Positions 38,385 to 47,235 of a DNA stretch of 64,000 nt are shown here, piece after piece (position 1 is the stretch's first letter; each line of letters opens with the position of its first letter). A model generated the notes under the pieces. The model saw only the letters and a program-made list of their open reading frames with translations. It did not search any database and was not told where the DNA came from. Source of the DNA: RPRB01 sp035543115 (GTDB lineage Bacteria > Myxococcota > Myxococcia > Myxococcales > Myxococcaceae); the NCBI GenBank assembly GCA_035543115.1, contig DATKKF010000042.1, forward strand, positions 56,027-120,026, in the 5' to 3' direction. The translations under genes and the position numbers were made by a program.

Positions 38385-39428
38385 ATGAAGTCCCACCTTC
38401 CCCTGGTCATCGCTGTCCTGCTCGTCGGGTCGGCGCCTGCCCTGGCCCAGGCCCCGCGGCTGAGCGTGCCCGAGCCGAGCCCTCATGCCTCGGTCAGCCA
38501 GCGCGTGGGCCTCACCGACATCACCATCGACTATCACCGCCCTGCGGTGGGAAAGCGGAAGATCTGGGGAGCGCTCGTGCCCTACGGAGAGGTCTGGCGC
38601 GCGGGGGCCAACGAGAACACCACCATCAGCTTCTCCACCCCGGTCAGCGTGGGAGGCCGCCAGCTCCCCGCCGGAACGTACGGCCTGCACATGATCCCCA
38701 CCTCGACCACCTGGATGGTCATCCTGAGCACGGTCTCCAGTGCCTGGGGCAGCTTCAGCTACGAGGAGAAGGAGGATGCGGTCCGGCTGACGGTGACGCC
38801 GGCGCAGGCGGACTTCGAGGAGAGCCTGGAGTACCGCTTCGAGAACCCGAAGGAGAGCTCGGTCGAGGTGGTCCTCAACTGGGAGCGGCTCCAGGTCTCC
38901 TTCCCCGTCGCGGTCGACTCGAAGGCGATCACCCTGGCTAGCCTCAAGAGCCAGCTCCGCGGGCTCGCCCGGTTCTCCTGGCAGGGTTGGAATCAGGCGG
39001 CACAGTGGTGCGTCGACAGCGACCACGACCTGGATCAGGGGCTCGCCTGGGTCGACCGGTCGATCGGAATGCAGGCCACCTTCGCCAACCTCGGCACCAA
39101 GGCCGCGCTCCTCGAGAAGAAGAAGGACACGAAGAGCGCGGCCGACCTGCGAGCCCAGGCGATGAAGGTCGCCACCGAGGCCGACATCAACAATCGCGGC
39201 TACCAGCTCCTGTCCGAGAAGAAGTACAGCGAGGCGCTCGCCCTCTTCCGGAGGAACGTCAAGGACCACCCCGATTCCTGGAACTGCCACGACAGCCTCG
39301 GCGAGGCGCTGGCCGCCACCGGCGACAAGAAGGGCGCGGCCGAGAGCTACAACAAGGCGCTGGCCCTGGCGAAGGACCCCGCGGACAAGAAGCGGATCAG
39401 CGGCGTCCTGGCTCGACTCCAGAACTAG
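38385..39428 (+). CDS. DUF2911 and TPR protein, secreted
   Basis: The 347-residue product has a signal peptide ending ALAQ (about residue 22), a DUF2911 domain (residues 28-185: VSQRVGLTDITIDYHRPAVG, GEVWRAGANENTTISFSTPV, LPAGTYGLHMIPTSTTWMVI) and a C-terminal TPR region (235-345: GYQLLSEKKYSEALALFRRN, SWNCHDSLGEALAATGDKKG). DUF2911 is a beta-sandwich of unknown role in periplasmic or outer-membrane proteins. The GGAGGA site before the ATG supports the start. Stands alone, divergent from the SPW gene. Confidence 0.88.
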   Translation: MKSHLPLVIAVLLVGSAPALAQAPRLSVPEPSPHASVSQRVGLTDITIDYHRPAVGKRKIWGALVPYGEVWRAGANENTTISFSTPVSVGGRQLPAGTYGLHMIPTSTTWMVILSTVSSAWGSFSYEEKEDAVRLTVTPAQADFEESLEYRFENPKESSVEVVLNWERLQVSFPVAVDSKAITLASLKSQLRGLARFSWQGWNQAAQWCVDSDHDLDQGLAWVDRSIGMQATFANLGTKAALLEKKKDTKSAADLRAQAMKVATEADINNRGYQLLSEKKYSEALALFRRNVKDHPDSWNCHDSLGEALAATGDKKGAAESYNKALALAKDPADKKRISGVLARLQN

Positions 39429-39441
39429 CGCCGGCCACGCC

Positions 39442-40719
39442 TCACCATCCCTGGAGCGCGTCCTCGAACAGATGGGCGAGGTCGGACTCGTCCACCGGAC
39501 GGGGCGACAGCTTGGTCACCCGGGCCTGCGGCAGCGTCCCCTGGACCAGCGCCGGGATGTCGGACTTGCCGTAACCGATGGAACGCAGCCCGTTGGGCAT
39601 CTTCAGGCGCTGCATGAGGCCCACCAGCCGGTCCGAGAGGATCTTCCCCGCGTCCTCCGGCCTGGCGCGGGAGACGTCGGCTCCGAGGATCTCCGCGGCG
39701 ATCAGGTGGCGGTCCGGACAGGCCTGGGCAGTGAAGCGGAACACCGCCGGCGCATTGAGGATCACCGACATGCCGTGGGGCACGATCGGATGGCCGACCG
39801 GGAACCCTTCGGGCCGGAAGTCCCGGACCATTCCCGAGACCGGATAGGACATCCCATGCGGAAGATGGACGCCGGCGTTTCCGAAGCCCACTCCGGCGAA
39901 GGCGGCGGCCAGCTGCATCTTCTCCTGGGCCTCCTCGTCGTCGGGGTCCTCCACCGCCCGGACGAAGTACTTCGAGACCCAGCGCATCGCCTCCAGTGAC
40001 CAGACGTCGCTGATCGGGTTCGAGCCCTGGTACGCCGGCCGGACCACCGGACGGTCCGGCCGTGGCCGCTGGTGGTAAGGCAGCGCGGTGAAGGATTCGA
40101 TGGCGTGGCTGAGGACGTCGAACCCGCTGGTCGCCGCCACCTGGGGCGGCATGCTCCGGGTGTTGTCCGGATCGAGGATTCCCAAGAGCGGCTTGAGCCG
40201 GCGATGAGCGATGCCGGTCTTCGCGTGGAGCGGCGTGTAGTCGAAGATGGCGACGCCGGTGGTCTCGCTCCCCGTCCCGGCGGTGGTGGGGACCGCGATC
40301 AGCGGCTTGAGCGCCCCGGGGACGGGCTTGCCCTTTCCGATGGGCGCGTTGACGTAGTCGAGGAACTCCGCCGGGTAGGTGGCATAGAGATCGGCCGCCT
40401 TCGCCGTGTCGATGGTCGATCCGCCTCCGACCGCGACGAACGCGTCGAAGCCGCCCTGGGTGGCGAACTCGATCGCCTCGCGAAAGGAGACGTCGGTCGG
40501 CTCGACCCGCACCCGGTCGAAGAGGGCGAAGGTGATTCCGTTGTCGCGCAAGCTCTGGAGGACGGTGTCCACCGGCTGGAGCCTGGCGAGGTTGGGGTCG
40601 GTGAGAACCATCACCCGCTGGGCCTTCATCTCGGCGAGGTCCATCCCCACCTCCCGCGTGACCCCCCGCCCGAAGCGGATGCTGGAGGCAGCCATCTCGA
40701 ACGCGTACTCGAGTGCCAT
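39442..40719 (-). CDS. Iron-containing alcohol dehydrogenase, hydroxyacid-oxoacid transhydrogenase type
   Basis: A 425-residue group III (iron-dependent) alcohol dehydrogenase. NAD-binding segments are VAVGGGSTIDTAKAADLYAT and AVPTTAGTGSETTGVA; metal ligands are expected in SGFDVLSHAIESF (Asp, His), GVHLPHGMSYPV and GHPIVPHGMSV. The VNAPIGKGKPVPG and RSMPPQVAATSGFDVLSHAI stretches match the ADHFE1/HOT branch, which moves hydride between 4-hydroxybutyrate and 2-oxoglutarate. Related butanol/lactaldehyde dehydrogenases remain possible. It ends 13 bases from the DUF2911-TPR gene, convergent, and starts 23 bases after the PEBP gene on the same strand. Confidence 0.85.
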   Translation of the reverse strand: MALEYAFEMAASSIRFGRGVTREVGMDLAEMKAQRVMVLTDPNLARLQPVDTVLQSLRDNGITFALFDRVRVEPTDVSFREAIEFATQGGFDAFVAVGGGSTIDTAKAADLYATYPAEFLDYVNAPIGKGKPVPGALKPLIAVPTTAGTGSETTGVAIFDYTPLHAKTGIAHRRLKPLLGILDPDNTRSMPPQVAATSGFDVLSHAIESFTALPYHQRPRPDRPVVRPAYQGSNPISDVWSLEAMRWVSKYFVRAVEDPDDEEAQEKMQLAAAFAGVGFGNAGVHLPHGMSYPVSGMVRDFRPEGFPVGHPIVPHGMSVILNAPAVFRFTAQACPDRHLIAAEILGADVSRARPEDAGKILSDRLVGLMQRLKMPNGLRSIGYGKSDIPALVQGTLPQARVTKLSPRPVDESDLAHLFEDALQGW

Positions 40720-40742
40720 TGGAACCCCCTGGATCCTTGGCG

Positions 40743-41264
40743 TTACTTGCGCTTCTCGTACGTCCCGACCAGCTCCGCGCTGCCCAGAACATGCCCCTCC
40801 ATCGCCTTCAGCAGATCCGCCTTCGAAGGTCTGCCGAGATCGGGCAGCGCGATGTCGAGCGCATACAGCTTGAAGAAGTAGCGATGACGGCCGATGGGCG
40901 GGCACGGTCCACCGTACCCGGGCTTCTTCCAGTCGTTCAGCCCGTCCCGGGCCCCCTGCGGAAGCGACCGGGAGGCGCCTTCTCCCAGTGACGTGGTCGG
41001 TGGCGCCAAGTCGTAGACCACCCAGTGGACCCAGGTCATCTTCGGTGCGCTCGGATCGGGAGCATCGGGGTCGTCCACGATGAGGGCCAGGCTCTTGGCG
41101 GAGGGAGGAACCCCGCTCCAGGCGAGCGGCGGCGAGGTGTCGGCCCCCTCGCAGGTGTACTTCGCTGGTATCGACCCCTGGTGGGTGAAGCTTGGTGACG
41201 AGATCTGCATTCGCGCCTCCGCGAGCAGCAGGCCGAGGATGAGCACCATCCCGAGGCGTGGCAT
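40743..41264 (-). CDS. YbhB/YbcL-family PEBP-like protein
   Basis: A 173-residue protein of the phosphatidylethanolamine-binding/Raf-kinase-inhibitor-like family. It has a short signal (MVLILGLLLAEARM), the IPAKYTCEGADTSPPLAWSGVP entry motif, DDPDAPDP and the WVHWVVYDL strand, and GGPCPPIGRHRYFFKLYALD near the C-terminus. Bacterial members bind small anions; their role is unclear. Secretion is likely because of the signal. It precedes the dehydrogenase gene by 23 bases, so co-transcription is possible. Confidence 0.9.
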   Translation of the reverse strand: MPRLGMVLILGLLLAEARMQISSPSFTHQGSIPAKYTCEGADTSPPLAWSGVPPSAKSLALIVDDPDAPDPSAPKMTWVHWVVYDLAPPTTSLGEGASRSLPQGARDGLNDWKKPGYGGPCPPIGRHRYFFKLYALDIALPDLGRPSKADLLKAMEGHVLGSAELVGTYEKRK

Positions 41265-41335
41265 GCGGTGACTCTAGGCCTTCCGCAATGGGGAGGCGAT
41301 GGCCCGTGGGTCGGACGCGTGCTATGCCGACGACC

Positions 41336-41842
41336 ATGTCGGAGTCACGCGAGGTCCGCTGCTACGACTACGTGACCGTGCCCTACGATCGGGTGCGCGA
41401 CCTTCTCCATTCCGACGCTGCCGGGATCTTCGCCCGGGCCACCGCCACGGCGAAGGACCGCGCGCGAGAGCTCATGGCCACCTTGCGCCTGAACGTGGGC
41501 CCGGTGCAGCTCGGGGTCGACGTCCAGCTCCAGGTTAAGGGCATCACCGACGAGGTCACGGCGGTGGGCGACCCGCGGACGCGCCTAGATTTCTTCTGGC
41601 AGGCGACCCAGAGCGCCGGCTTCTTTCCCACGATGGAGGCCACGCTCAGCGCGTACCCCCTGTCGCCGCACGAGACCCAGCTGGATCTCCACGGCCACTA
41701 CCGCCCCCCACTCGGGACCCTGGGGACGGCCATCGACGCCGCGGTGGGACACCGAGTCGCCGAGGCCACGGTGCTCCGGCTGCTCCACGACGTCCGGACG
41801 GCGATCATCGCCGAGCTCGGCGCAGGATCGGGAGCAGCGTAG
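41336..41842 (+). CDS. SRPBCC-like hypothetical protein
   Basis: A 168-residue soluble protein without signal or membrane helix. Features are an N-terminal CYDYVTVPYDRVRDLLHSD strand-helix, a long central beta region (LNVGPVQLGVDVQLQVKGI) and a C-terminal helix (VAEATVLRLLHDVRTAIIAELG), the layout of SRPBCC ligand-binding proteins. The start was set at the ATG encoding MSESREVRC; in-frame ATGs at 41324 and 41258 would lengthen it. It is read divergently from the PEBP gene with 71 bases between. Confidence 0.6.
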   Translation: MSESREVRCYDYVTVPYDRVRDLLHSDAAGIFARATATAKDRARELMATLRLNVGPVQLGVDVQLQVKGITDEVTAVGDPRTRLDFFWQATQSAGFFPTMEATLSAYPLSPHETQLDLHGHYRPPLGTLGTAIDAAVGHRVAEATVLRLLHDVRTAIIAELGAGSGAA

Positions 41843-41993
41843 CGGCGCTCCTCTCTGCAGCGGCTCGCAGGCGACGCGGGGCGTCATCGGGGTCTCCACA
41901 GGGAAGCCGCGCGCAGACGCGCGGTCCATCGAGGGGGCACTCGGTCGTGGTAAGAACCAGGGAGCTCAGTCCGCCACTCTCGAGGAGGCGCCC

Positions 41994-42494
41994 GTGTTCG
42001 AGCTCAAGCCGCTGCGCGCCGAGGCCGTCCCTGCTGCGCTCGCCAAGGCCGAGCGATACCGGCTGCTCAACGAGCCGGAGCAGGCCGAGAGCATCTGCCA
42101 GGACGTGCTCCGCACCCAGCCCGGCAACCAGCAGGCCATCACCCTCTACCTGCTGGCCGTCACCGACACCTTCCGCACCAGCCGCCCGCCCGACGTCCGG
42201 CGAGCTCGCGCGCTCCTCGACCACTTCGAGTCCGACTACGACCGTTGCTACTACGCCGGCATCATCGACGAGCGTCTCGCCCGGGCCAAGCTCGAGTCCG
42301 GCGAGCCGCTCGGGCCCCAGGAAGCGTACGTCGGCTTCTGCAGCGCGATGCGCTGGTACTCGGAGGCCGAGGCGCTGAGGCCTCCGGGAAACGACGACGC
42401 CATCCTCCGCTGGAACACCTGCGCGCGCGTGCTGACGGAGAAGGTGCATCTCCGACCCGCGGAGGACGACCGCAGCGAGCTGCGCCTCGAGTAG
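41994..42494 (+). CDS. Small TPR-like hypothetical protein
   Basis: The 166-residue product, from GTG, follows a GAGGAGG site, which decides the start. It is helical throughout with a TPR-like pair (AALAKAERYRLLNEPEQAESICQDVLRTQPGNQQAI), then RRARALLDHFESDYDRCYYAGIIDERLARAKLE. The composition suggests a cytoplasmic protein that counts or scaffolds, but no family is certain. It lies 94 bases before the sdh operon on the same strand and may have its own promoter. Confidence 0.7.
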   Translation: MFELKPLRAEAVPAALAKAERYRLLNEPEQAESICQDVLRTQPGNQQAITLYLLAVTDTFRTSRPPDVRRARALLDHFESDYDRCYYAGIIDERLARAKLESGEPLGPQEAYVGFCSAMRWYSEAEALRPPGNDDAILRWNTCARVLTEKVHLRPAEDDRSELRLE

Positions 42495-42588
42495 CCGCTC
42501 CATCGTCATTCCTTGACACCCCCGGGGCTGTGCCCGGAGACTTTCGCGCCATCGCCGGCGAGCTGATCGCCCCTCGACGGAGGTCTGG

Positions 42589-43368
42589 ATGTCGGCCGTT
42601 GCCCCGCAGGCGCCGCCCACCTCGATGCTCACCCGTGCGCCTCAGCGGCTCGACGCCTGGTGGGTGAAGCCGGCCATCACCGTGGCCGTCCTCGGCGGTT
42701 TCGTCGTCTACGCCACCTGGGCCGGGCTCCAGAACGCGAACTACTACGCCGCTCCCTACCTCTCGCCCTTCTACTCACCCTGCCTGAGCGCGAACTGCGC
42801 GGAGGTCAGCGTGCCGGTGCTCGGTGACTGGTGGAAGTGGTCGCCGGCCATCCTCATCCTCTGGATGCCGGGCGGCTTTCGCTTGACCTGCTACTACTAC
42901 CGCAAGGCGTACTACCGGGCCTTCGTCTGGGCCCCGCCGGCGTGCGCGGTGCCCGACGCGCGTGCCAGGTACTTCGGCGAGAGCCGCTTCCCCCTCATCC
43001 TCCAGAACATCCACCGCTACTTCTTCTATCTCTCCATTCCCATCTTGGTGTTCCTGTGGTGGGACGCGTTCCGGGCCTTCCGGTTCGCCGATGGCTTCGG
43101 CGTCGGCGTGGGCACGCTGGTGCTGCTGGCCAACGCCTCGCTGCTCACGCTGTACACGCTCTCCTGTCACTCCTGCCGGCACGCCTGCGGCGGCGGCGTC
43201 GACCGCTTCTCGACCCACCCCGTCCGTTACCGGCTGTGGAAGAGGCTCAGCGTCCTCAACGAGCGGCATGCCCAGATCGCCTGGGTCAGCCTCTTCGGGG
43301 TGGCCCTGACCGACCTCTACGTCCGCCTCCTCGCCACGGGCGCCATCCGTGACCTGAGGCTCTTCTGA
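42589..43368 (+). CDS. sdhC: Succinate dehydrogenase membrane anchor, class F-like SdhC
   Basis: A 259-residue membrane protein with about five helices that does not resemble the two-subunit SdhC/SdhD or the diheme SdhC. It contains YLSPFYSPCLSANC after helix one and a Cys/His motif CHSCRHAC at residues 193-200 next to a helix end (LLTLYTLS). Actinobacterial Sdh1 (class F) has a single SdhC with a membrane-embedded Rieske-type [2Fe-2S] cluster held by Cys and His; this layout fits it. It starts with a good GGAGGT site and overlaps sdhA by one base. It would take electrons from SdhB to quinone. Confidence 0.8.
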   Translation: MSAVAPQAPPTSMLTRAPQRLDAWWVKPAITVAVLGGFVVYATWAGLQNANYYAAPYLSPFYSPCLSANCAEVSVPVLGDWWKWSPAILILWMPGGFRLTCYYYRKAYYRAFVWAPPACAVPDARARYFGESRFPLILQNIHRYFFYLSIPILVFLWWDAFRAFRFADGFGVGVGTLVLLANASLLTLYTLSCHSCRHACGGGVDRFSTHPVRYRLWKRLSVLNERHAQIAWVSLFGVALTDLYVRLLATGAIRDLRLF

Positions 43369-45158
43369 TGGTCGAGTACGAGACGCACGAGCACGACGTC
43401 CTGATCATCGGCGCCGGCGGCGCGGGCCTGCGCGCCGCCATCGAGTCCTCCGCCCAGGGCGCGGACACGGCGCTGATCTGCAAGTCGCTCCTCGGCAAGG
43501 CCCACACGGTGATGGCCGAGGGAGGCATCGCCGCCGCCCTGGGCAACGTCTGGCCCGAGGACAACTGGAAGGTCCACTTCCGCGACACGATGCGCGGGGG
43601 GAAGCTCCTCAACAACTGGCGCATGGCGCAGCTCCACGCCCAGGAAGCGCCGGCCCGGGTGCTGGAGCTGGAAGAGTGGGGCGCGCTCTTCGACCGGACG
43701 AAGGACGGGCTCATCCTCCAGCGTGACTTTGGCGGGCACCGCTACGCCCGGCTGGCCCACGTCGGCGACCGGACCGGGCTGGAGATGATTCGCACTCTCC
43801 AGCAGCACGCGGTGCACAAGGGCATCGCGGTCTACATGGAGTGTACCCTGGTCAGCCTCCTCAAAGACGGCGACCGGGTGTGCGGCGCCTTCGGCTACCG
43901 GCGCGAGTCGGGGAAGTTCGTCGTCTTCAAGGCGAAGGCGGTGGTGCTGGCCACCGGGGGGATCGGCAAGGCGTGGGAGTTCACCTCGAATTCCTGGGAG
44001 TACACCGGCGACGGCGTGGCGATGGCCCTGGACGCCGGAGCCGACCTCATCGACATGGAGTGCTACCAGTTTCATCCCACCGGGATGGTCTGGCCGCACA
44101 GCGTCCGGGGGATTCTGGTCACCGAGGGCGTGCGCGGGGACGGAGGCGTCCTGCGGAACTCGCAGGGACGCCGCTTCATGTTCGACTACATCCCCGAGTT
44201 CTTCCGGAAAGAGACGGCCGACTCCGAGGCGGAAGCCGATCGCTGGTACACCGACAAGAAGAACAACCGCCGTCCCCCCGAGCTGCTGCCGCGCGACGAG
44301 GTGGCTCGGGCGATCAACGCCGAGGTGAAGGCCGGCCGCGGCAGTCCTCACGGCGGCGTGTTCCTCGACATCGCCACCCGCCGGGACGCGGAGACCATCA
44401 AGCGCCGCCTGCCGTCGATGTACCACCAGTTCAAGGAGCTGGCGGACGTCGACATCACCACCACACCGATGGAGGTCGGGCCGACCGCCCACTACATGAA
44501 CGGTGGAGTGCGGGTGGATGCAGACAGCGAGGCCACCGCGGTCCCCGGGCTCTTTGCCGCCGGCGAGGTCGCAGGCGGGCTCCACGGCGCCAATCGGCTA
44601 GGGGGCAACTCCCTCTCGGATCTCCTGGTCTTCGGGCGGCGAGCGGGAGCGGCCGCGGCCGGGTACGCGAAGTCCCTCGGAACGACGCTCTCCATCGACG
44701 CCAGGCGCCTGGAAGCGCTGGCCCGGGAGGCCCTGGCTCCCTTCGATCCGGGCGGGCCCGAGAACCCGTACACGCTACACCACGAGCTGCAGAGGACGAT
44801 GCAGTCGGACGTTGGCATCATTCGCGTCCAGCACGAGCTCGAGCGCGCGGTGGAGAAGATCGGTGAGCTGCGTGCCCGGCTGAAGCGCGTCCGGGTCGAG
44901 GGGCATCGCCAGTACAACCCCGGCTGGCACCTGGCGCTGGATCTCCGCTCTTTATTGGTATCCGCTGAGGCGGTGGCCCGGGCGGCGATCGAGCGCAAGG
45001 AGAGCCGCGGCGGTCACGCCCGCGACGACTACCCGAAGCCGGATCCGGCCTTCGCCAAGGTGAACATGGTGGTGCGCAAGCGGGGCGAGGGGCTCTCGGT
45101 GTCTCCCGAGCCCATCACCCCGATGCCCGAGGACCTGAAGGCTCTGCTCGAGGGGTGA
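43368..45158 (+). CDS. sdhA: Succinate dehydrogenase flavoprotein subunit
   Basis: A 596-residue flavoprotein that oxidises succinate to fumarate on the cytoplasmic side. The FAD fold opens with VLIIGAGGAGLRAAIES; His46 in KAHTVMAEGGIAAALG is the expected covalent FAD attachment. Substrate-site stretches are QFHPTGMVWPHSVRGILVTEGVRGDGG and TAHYMNGGVRVD; the FAD-binding FAAGEVAGGLHGANRLGGNSLSDLL follows. The C-terminal helical domain holds the YNPGWHLALDLRSLL motif with the arginine of the SdhA family. Starts at TGATG after sdhC and ends four bases before sdhB. Confidence 0.95.
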   Translation: MVEYETHEHDVLIIGAGGAGLRAAIESSAQGADTALICKSLLGKAHTVMAEGGIAAALGNVWPEDNWKVHFRDTMRGGKLLNNWRMAQLHAQEAPARVLELEEWGALFDRTKDGLILQRDFGGHRYARLAHVGDRTGLEMIRTLQQHAVHKGIAVYMECTLVSLLKDGDRVCGAFGYRRESGKFVVFKAKAVVLATGGIGKAWEFTSNSWEYTGDGVAMALDAGADLIDMECYQFHPTGMVWPHSVRGILVTEGVRGDGGVLRNSQGRRFMFDYIPEFFRKETADSEAEADRWYTDKKNNRRPPELLPRDEVARAINAEVKAGRGSPHGGVFLDIATRRDAETIKRRLPSMYHQFKELADVDITTTPMEVGPTAHYMNGGVRVDADSEATAVPGLFAAGEVAGGLHGANRLGGNSLSDLLVFGRRAGAAAAGYAKSLGTTLSIDARRLEALAREALAPFDPGGPENPYTLHHELQRTMQSDVGIIRVQHELERAVEKIGELRARLKRVRVEGHRQYNPGWHLALDLRSLLVSAEAVARAAIERKESRGGHARDDYPKPDPAFAKVNMVVRKRGEGLSVSPEPITPMPEDLKALLEG

Positions 45159-45161
45159 TGG

Positions 45162-45923
45162 ATGGCGCGGGTGGCGAAGCTGTGGATCTGGAGAGGTGAC
45201 GCCTCGGGCGGGCAGCTGCGCGAGTACGACGTCCCCTGGGAGGAGGGCATGGTCCTCCTCGACGTCCTGCACGTCCTCCAGGCAACCCAGGCGGGCGATC
45301 TGGCCGTTCGCTGGAACTGCAAGGCCGGGAAGTGCGGCTCGTGCAGCGCCGAGGTGAACGGGACGCCGCGGCTGATGTGCATGACGCGGATGAGTGCGCT
45401 CGACACCACGCTGCCGATCACCGTGGCGCCGATGAAGACCTTCCCGGTGCTCCGCGATCTGGTGACCGACGTCTCGTTCAACTTCGAGATGGCCAAGAAG
45501 GTGCCGGCGTTCAAGCCCGGACCCCGGCCGCCCGACGGGAAGTACCGGATGATGCAGGAGGACATCGACCGGGTGCAGGAGTTCCACAAGTGCATCGAGT
45601 GCTTCCTCTGCCAGAACGTCTGCCACGTCATCCGTGACCACCCCGAGAACAAGGCGCATTTCGCCGGCCCCCGGATGTTCGTGCGCTACGCCGCCCTGGA
45701 GATGCATCCGCTGGACACCAACGACCGGCGGGCGCTCCTCAAGGAGAAGATGGGCCTCGGGATGTGCAACATCACCAAGTGCTGCACCGAGGTCTGCCCG
45801 GAGAGCATCCGGATCACCGACAACGCGATCATCCCCCTCAAAGAAAGGGTGGTCGACGAGTTCTTCGACCCCCTCCGCTGGGCGTGGCGGAAGCTGACCA
45901 GGTCGGCCTCGGGCTCGAAGTAG
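45162..45923 (+). CDS. sdhB: Succinate dehydrogenase iron-sulfur subunit
   Basis: A 253-residue electron-transfer subunit. The N-terminal plant-type ferredoxin domain has WNCKAGKCGSCSAEVNG with a later LMCMTRM Cys ([2Fe-2S]). The C-terminal domain has CIECFLCQNVCHV ([4Fe-4S]) and CNITKCCTEVCPE ([3Fe-4S] or third cluster). It passes electrons from SdhA to the membrane anchor. The gene follows sdhA by three bases; the sdhC-A-B order without a fourth gene matches class F clusters. Confidence 0.95.
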   Translation: MARVAKLWIWRGDASGGQLREYDVPWEEGMVLLDVLHVLQATQAGDLAVRWNCKAGKCGSCSAEVNGTPRLMCMTRMSALDTTLPITVAPMKTFPVLRDLVTDVSFNFEMAKKVPAFKPGPRPPDGKYRMMQEDIDRVQEFHKCIECFLCQNVCHVIRDHPENKAHFAGPRMFVRYAALEMHPLDTNDRRALLKEKMGLGMCNITKCCTEVCPESIRITDNAIIPLKERVVDEFFDPLRWAWRKLTRSASGSK

Positions 45924-45954
45924 CCCGCGGGCCGGGCCGTCGCGGGGGTACCTG

Positions 45955-46361
45955 CCGGCCGGGGCGAGAGCGAGAGCCGAGCGCCCGAGGCTCGACCGGC
46001 GGGGCTGGGTGGCGATCGCGGTGCGGGTCGCCATGCTCCCAGCGCTGGCGCTCTGCACGATCGCCAACCAGGAGATCTTCAACGCCGACGAGGTGGGGGG
46101 GCGACGCGCACGACGACCGAAACCTGTTCGGCTTCGATCTTCCGGTGACTGGCGATGGCGAAATTCGCCACCGGCTATCTCGGCGGGCTGCTCGAGAAGA
46201 TGAGCGGCTTCGCGTTCTGGCTGATGCATTCCGGGCTGGTAGCGACCGGCGCAGTGGCGATGCGGGTCTTTGCGCTGCTGTTCCGGAGGATCCTCGCCCC
46301 CACTGCGGAGCCGGCGCCGATCCAGGAGAGGTGCTTCGCTACCGTTGAAGAGCGGCCTTGA
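45955..46361 (+). pseudogene. Remnant of a POT-family peptide transporter
   Basis: The stretch carries pieces of what looks like the C-terminal half of a peptide MFS transporter in different frames. First frame: RRGWVAIAVRVAMLPALALC then TIANQEIFNADEV. A run of seven G at 46095-46101 then shifts the frame to DAHDDRNLFGFDLPVTG. A third frame from 46155 gives MAKFATGYLGGLLEKMSGFA and FWLMHSGLVATGAVAMRVFA, like the last helix of POT proteins. The loops and about 100 residues between are missing, as is the whole N-terminal half. Family assignment rests on memory of POT C-termini. Confidence 0.5.
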
Positions 46362-46770
46362 CCGTCATGGGGATCTTCAGCGCCGTCGAGATCGGGCAGC
46401 CGCTCTTCGCGCCCTCGGCCGCCTTCTCGAACTCCGCCGCGCCAATGCCCGGCACCCACCCCTTCACCTCGAGCGCCGAGGAGCGCACCTCGAACCCGCC
46501 GCCGGCCTTCGGCCCGAACTCGACCACGCAGCTGGTCTCCAGCCGCGTCGCTGGATGGCCCCCTTGCGCGAGCGCGTGCGAGAGGGCCATGGAGAAGCAG
46601 CTCGCGTGCGCCGCGGCGAGCAGCTCCTCGGGCGTGGTCGACCGCGCCACGCCCTCCGTCCGTGCCTTCCAGCTCAGGCTTGCGCCTTGAAACGTCCCGC
46701 TCGCGGCGCTGATCTTCCCCTGGCCGCTCATCAGATCGCCCTGCCACTCCGCGGTCGCCTTGCTCTGCAT
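46339..46770 (-). CDS. OsmC-family peroxiredoxin-like protein
   Basis: A 143-residue OsmC/OhrA-family protein. It starts QSKATAEWQGDLMSGQG and carries TTPEELLAAAHASCFSMALS with the first active-site Cys, and SGCPISTAL with the second, the pair that reduces organic or fatty-acid hydroperoxides. Length and the GWVPGI segment fit OsmC rather than Ohr. The start is the ATG after a purine-rich stretch; upstream in-frame ATGs add a low-quality extension. Its 3' end overlaps the tail of the transporter remnant on the other strand by 23 bases. Confidence 0.93.
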   Translation of the reverse strand: MQSKATAEWQGDLMSGQGKISAASGTFQGASLSWKARTEGVARSTTPEELLAAAHASCFSMALSHALAQGGHPATRLETSCVVEFGPKAGGGFEVRSSALEVKGWVPGIGAAEFEKAAEGAKSGCPISTALKIPMTVKAALQR

Positions 46771-46863
46771 GGCCCACCTCCGTCCCGCGCTTTCTGCCGC
46801 GGGCCGGGCCCGGGCGCAACAGGCCCCTGAGCGAATCACGGGCCGAGCGGCACGCCGCGCGCC

Positions 46864-47235
46864 TCAGAGCCCGCTGAGGTTGCTGCTCCAGATCGGACTG
46901 CGCGAGCGCCGCTCGTCCCGGGTGACGATGAAGCGGGACTTCACCAGGCCGAGCGCGACCTTACCGATGACGTCCTTGGCCACCGTTCCCCGGTAGTGAG
47001 GGACGGTCCGGGCCAAACGGAGCGCGTGCTCGAAGACCACCACTGGCTGCCAGCTCCAGGTCTCGGTCCCGGGCGCACCATCCGGGGACTCGGTGAGGGT
47101 GACCCAGGCGACGATGGGGAGGAACGAGACCTCCCCCTGGCTTCCGTCGGCGCTCTCGCACAGCAGCACCTTGAGACCCAGGTCTCCGGAGGTGAGCGGG
47201 CTGCAGCCGCTCGTGGGGCTTCCCGGCTCCGTCAC
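46864..47235 (-). CDS. Hypothetical protein, translationally coupled
   Basis: A 123-residue product from a GTG that overlaps the upstream stop by four bases (GTGA). The middle (GLKVLLCESADGSQGEVSFL and PIVAWVTLTESPDGAPGTE) and the C-terminal VPHYRGTVAKDVIGKVALGL look like a folded small domain; no signal, no membrane helix. No family known to me. With the 86-residue gene before it, it forms a two-gene operon. Confidence 0.55.
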   Translation of the reverse strand: MTEPGSPTSGCSPLTSGDLGLKVLLCESADGSQGEVSFLPIVAWVTLTESPDGAPGTETWSWQPVVVFEHALRLARTVPHYRGTVAKDVIGKVALGLVKSRFIVTRDERRSRSPIWSSNLSGL

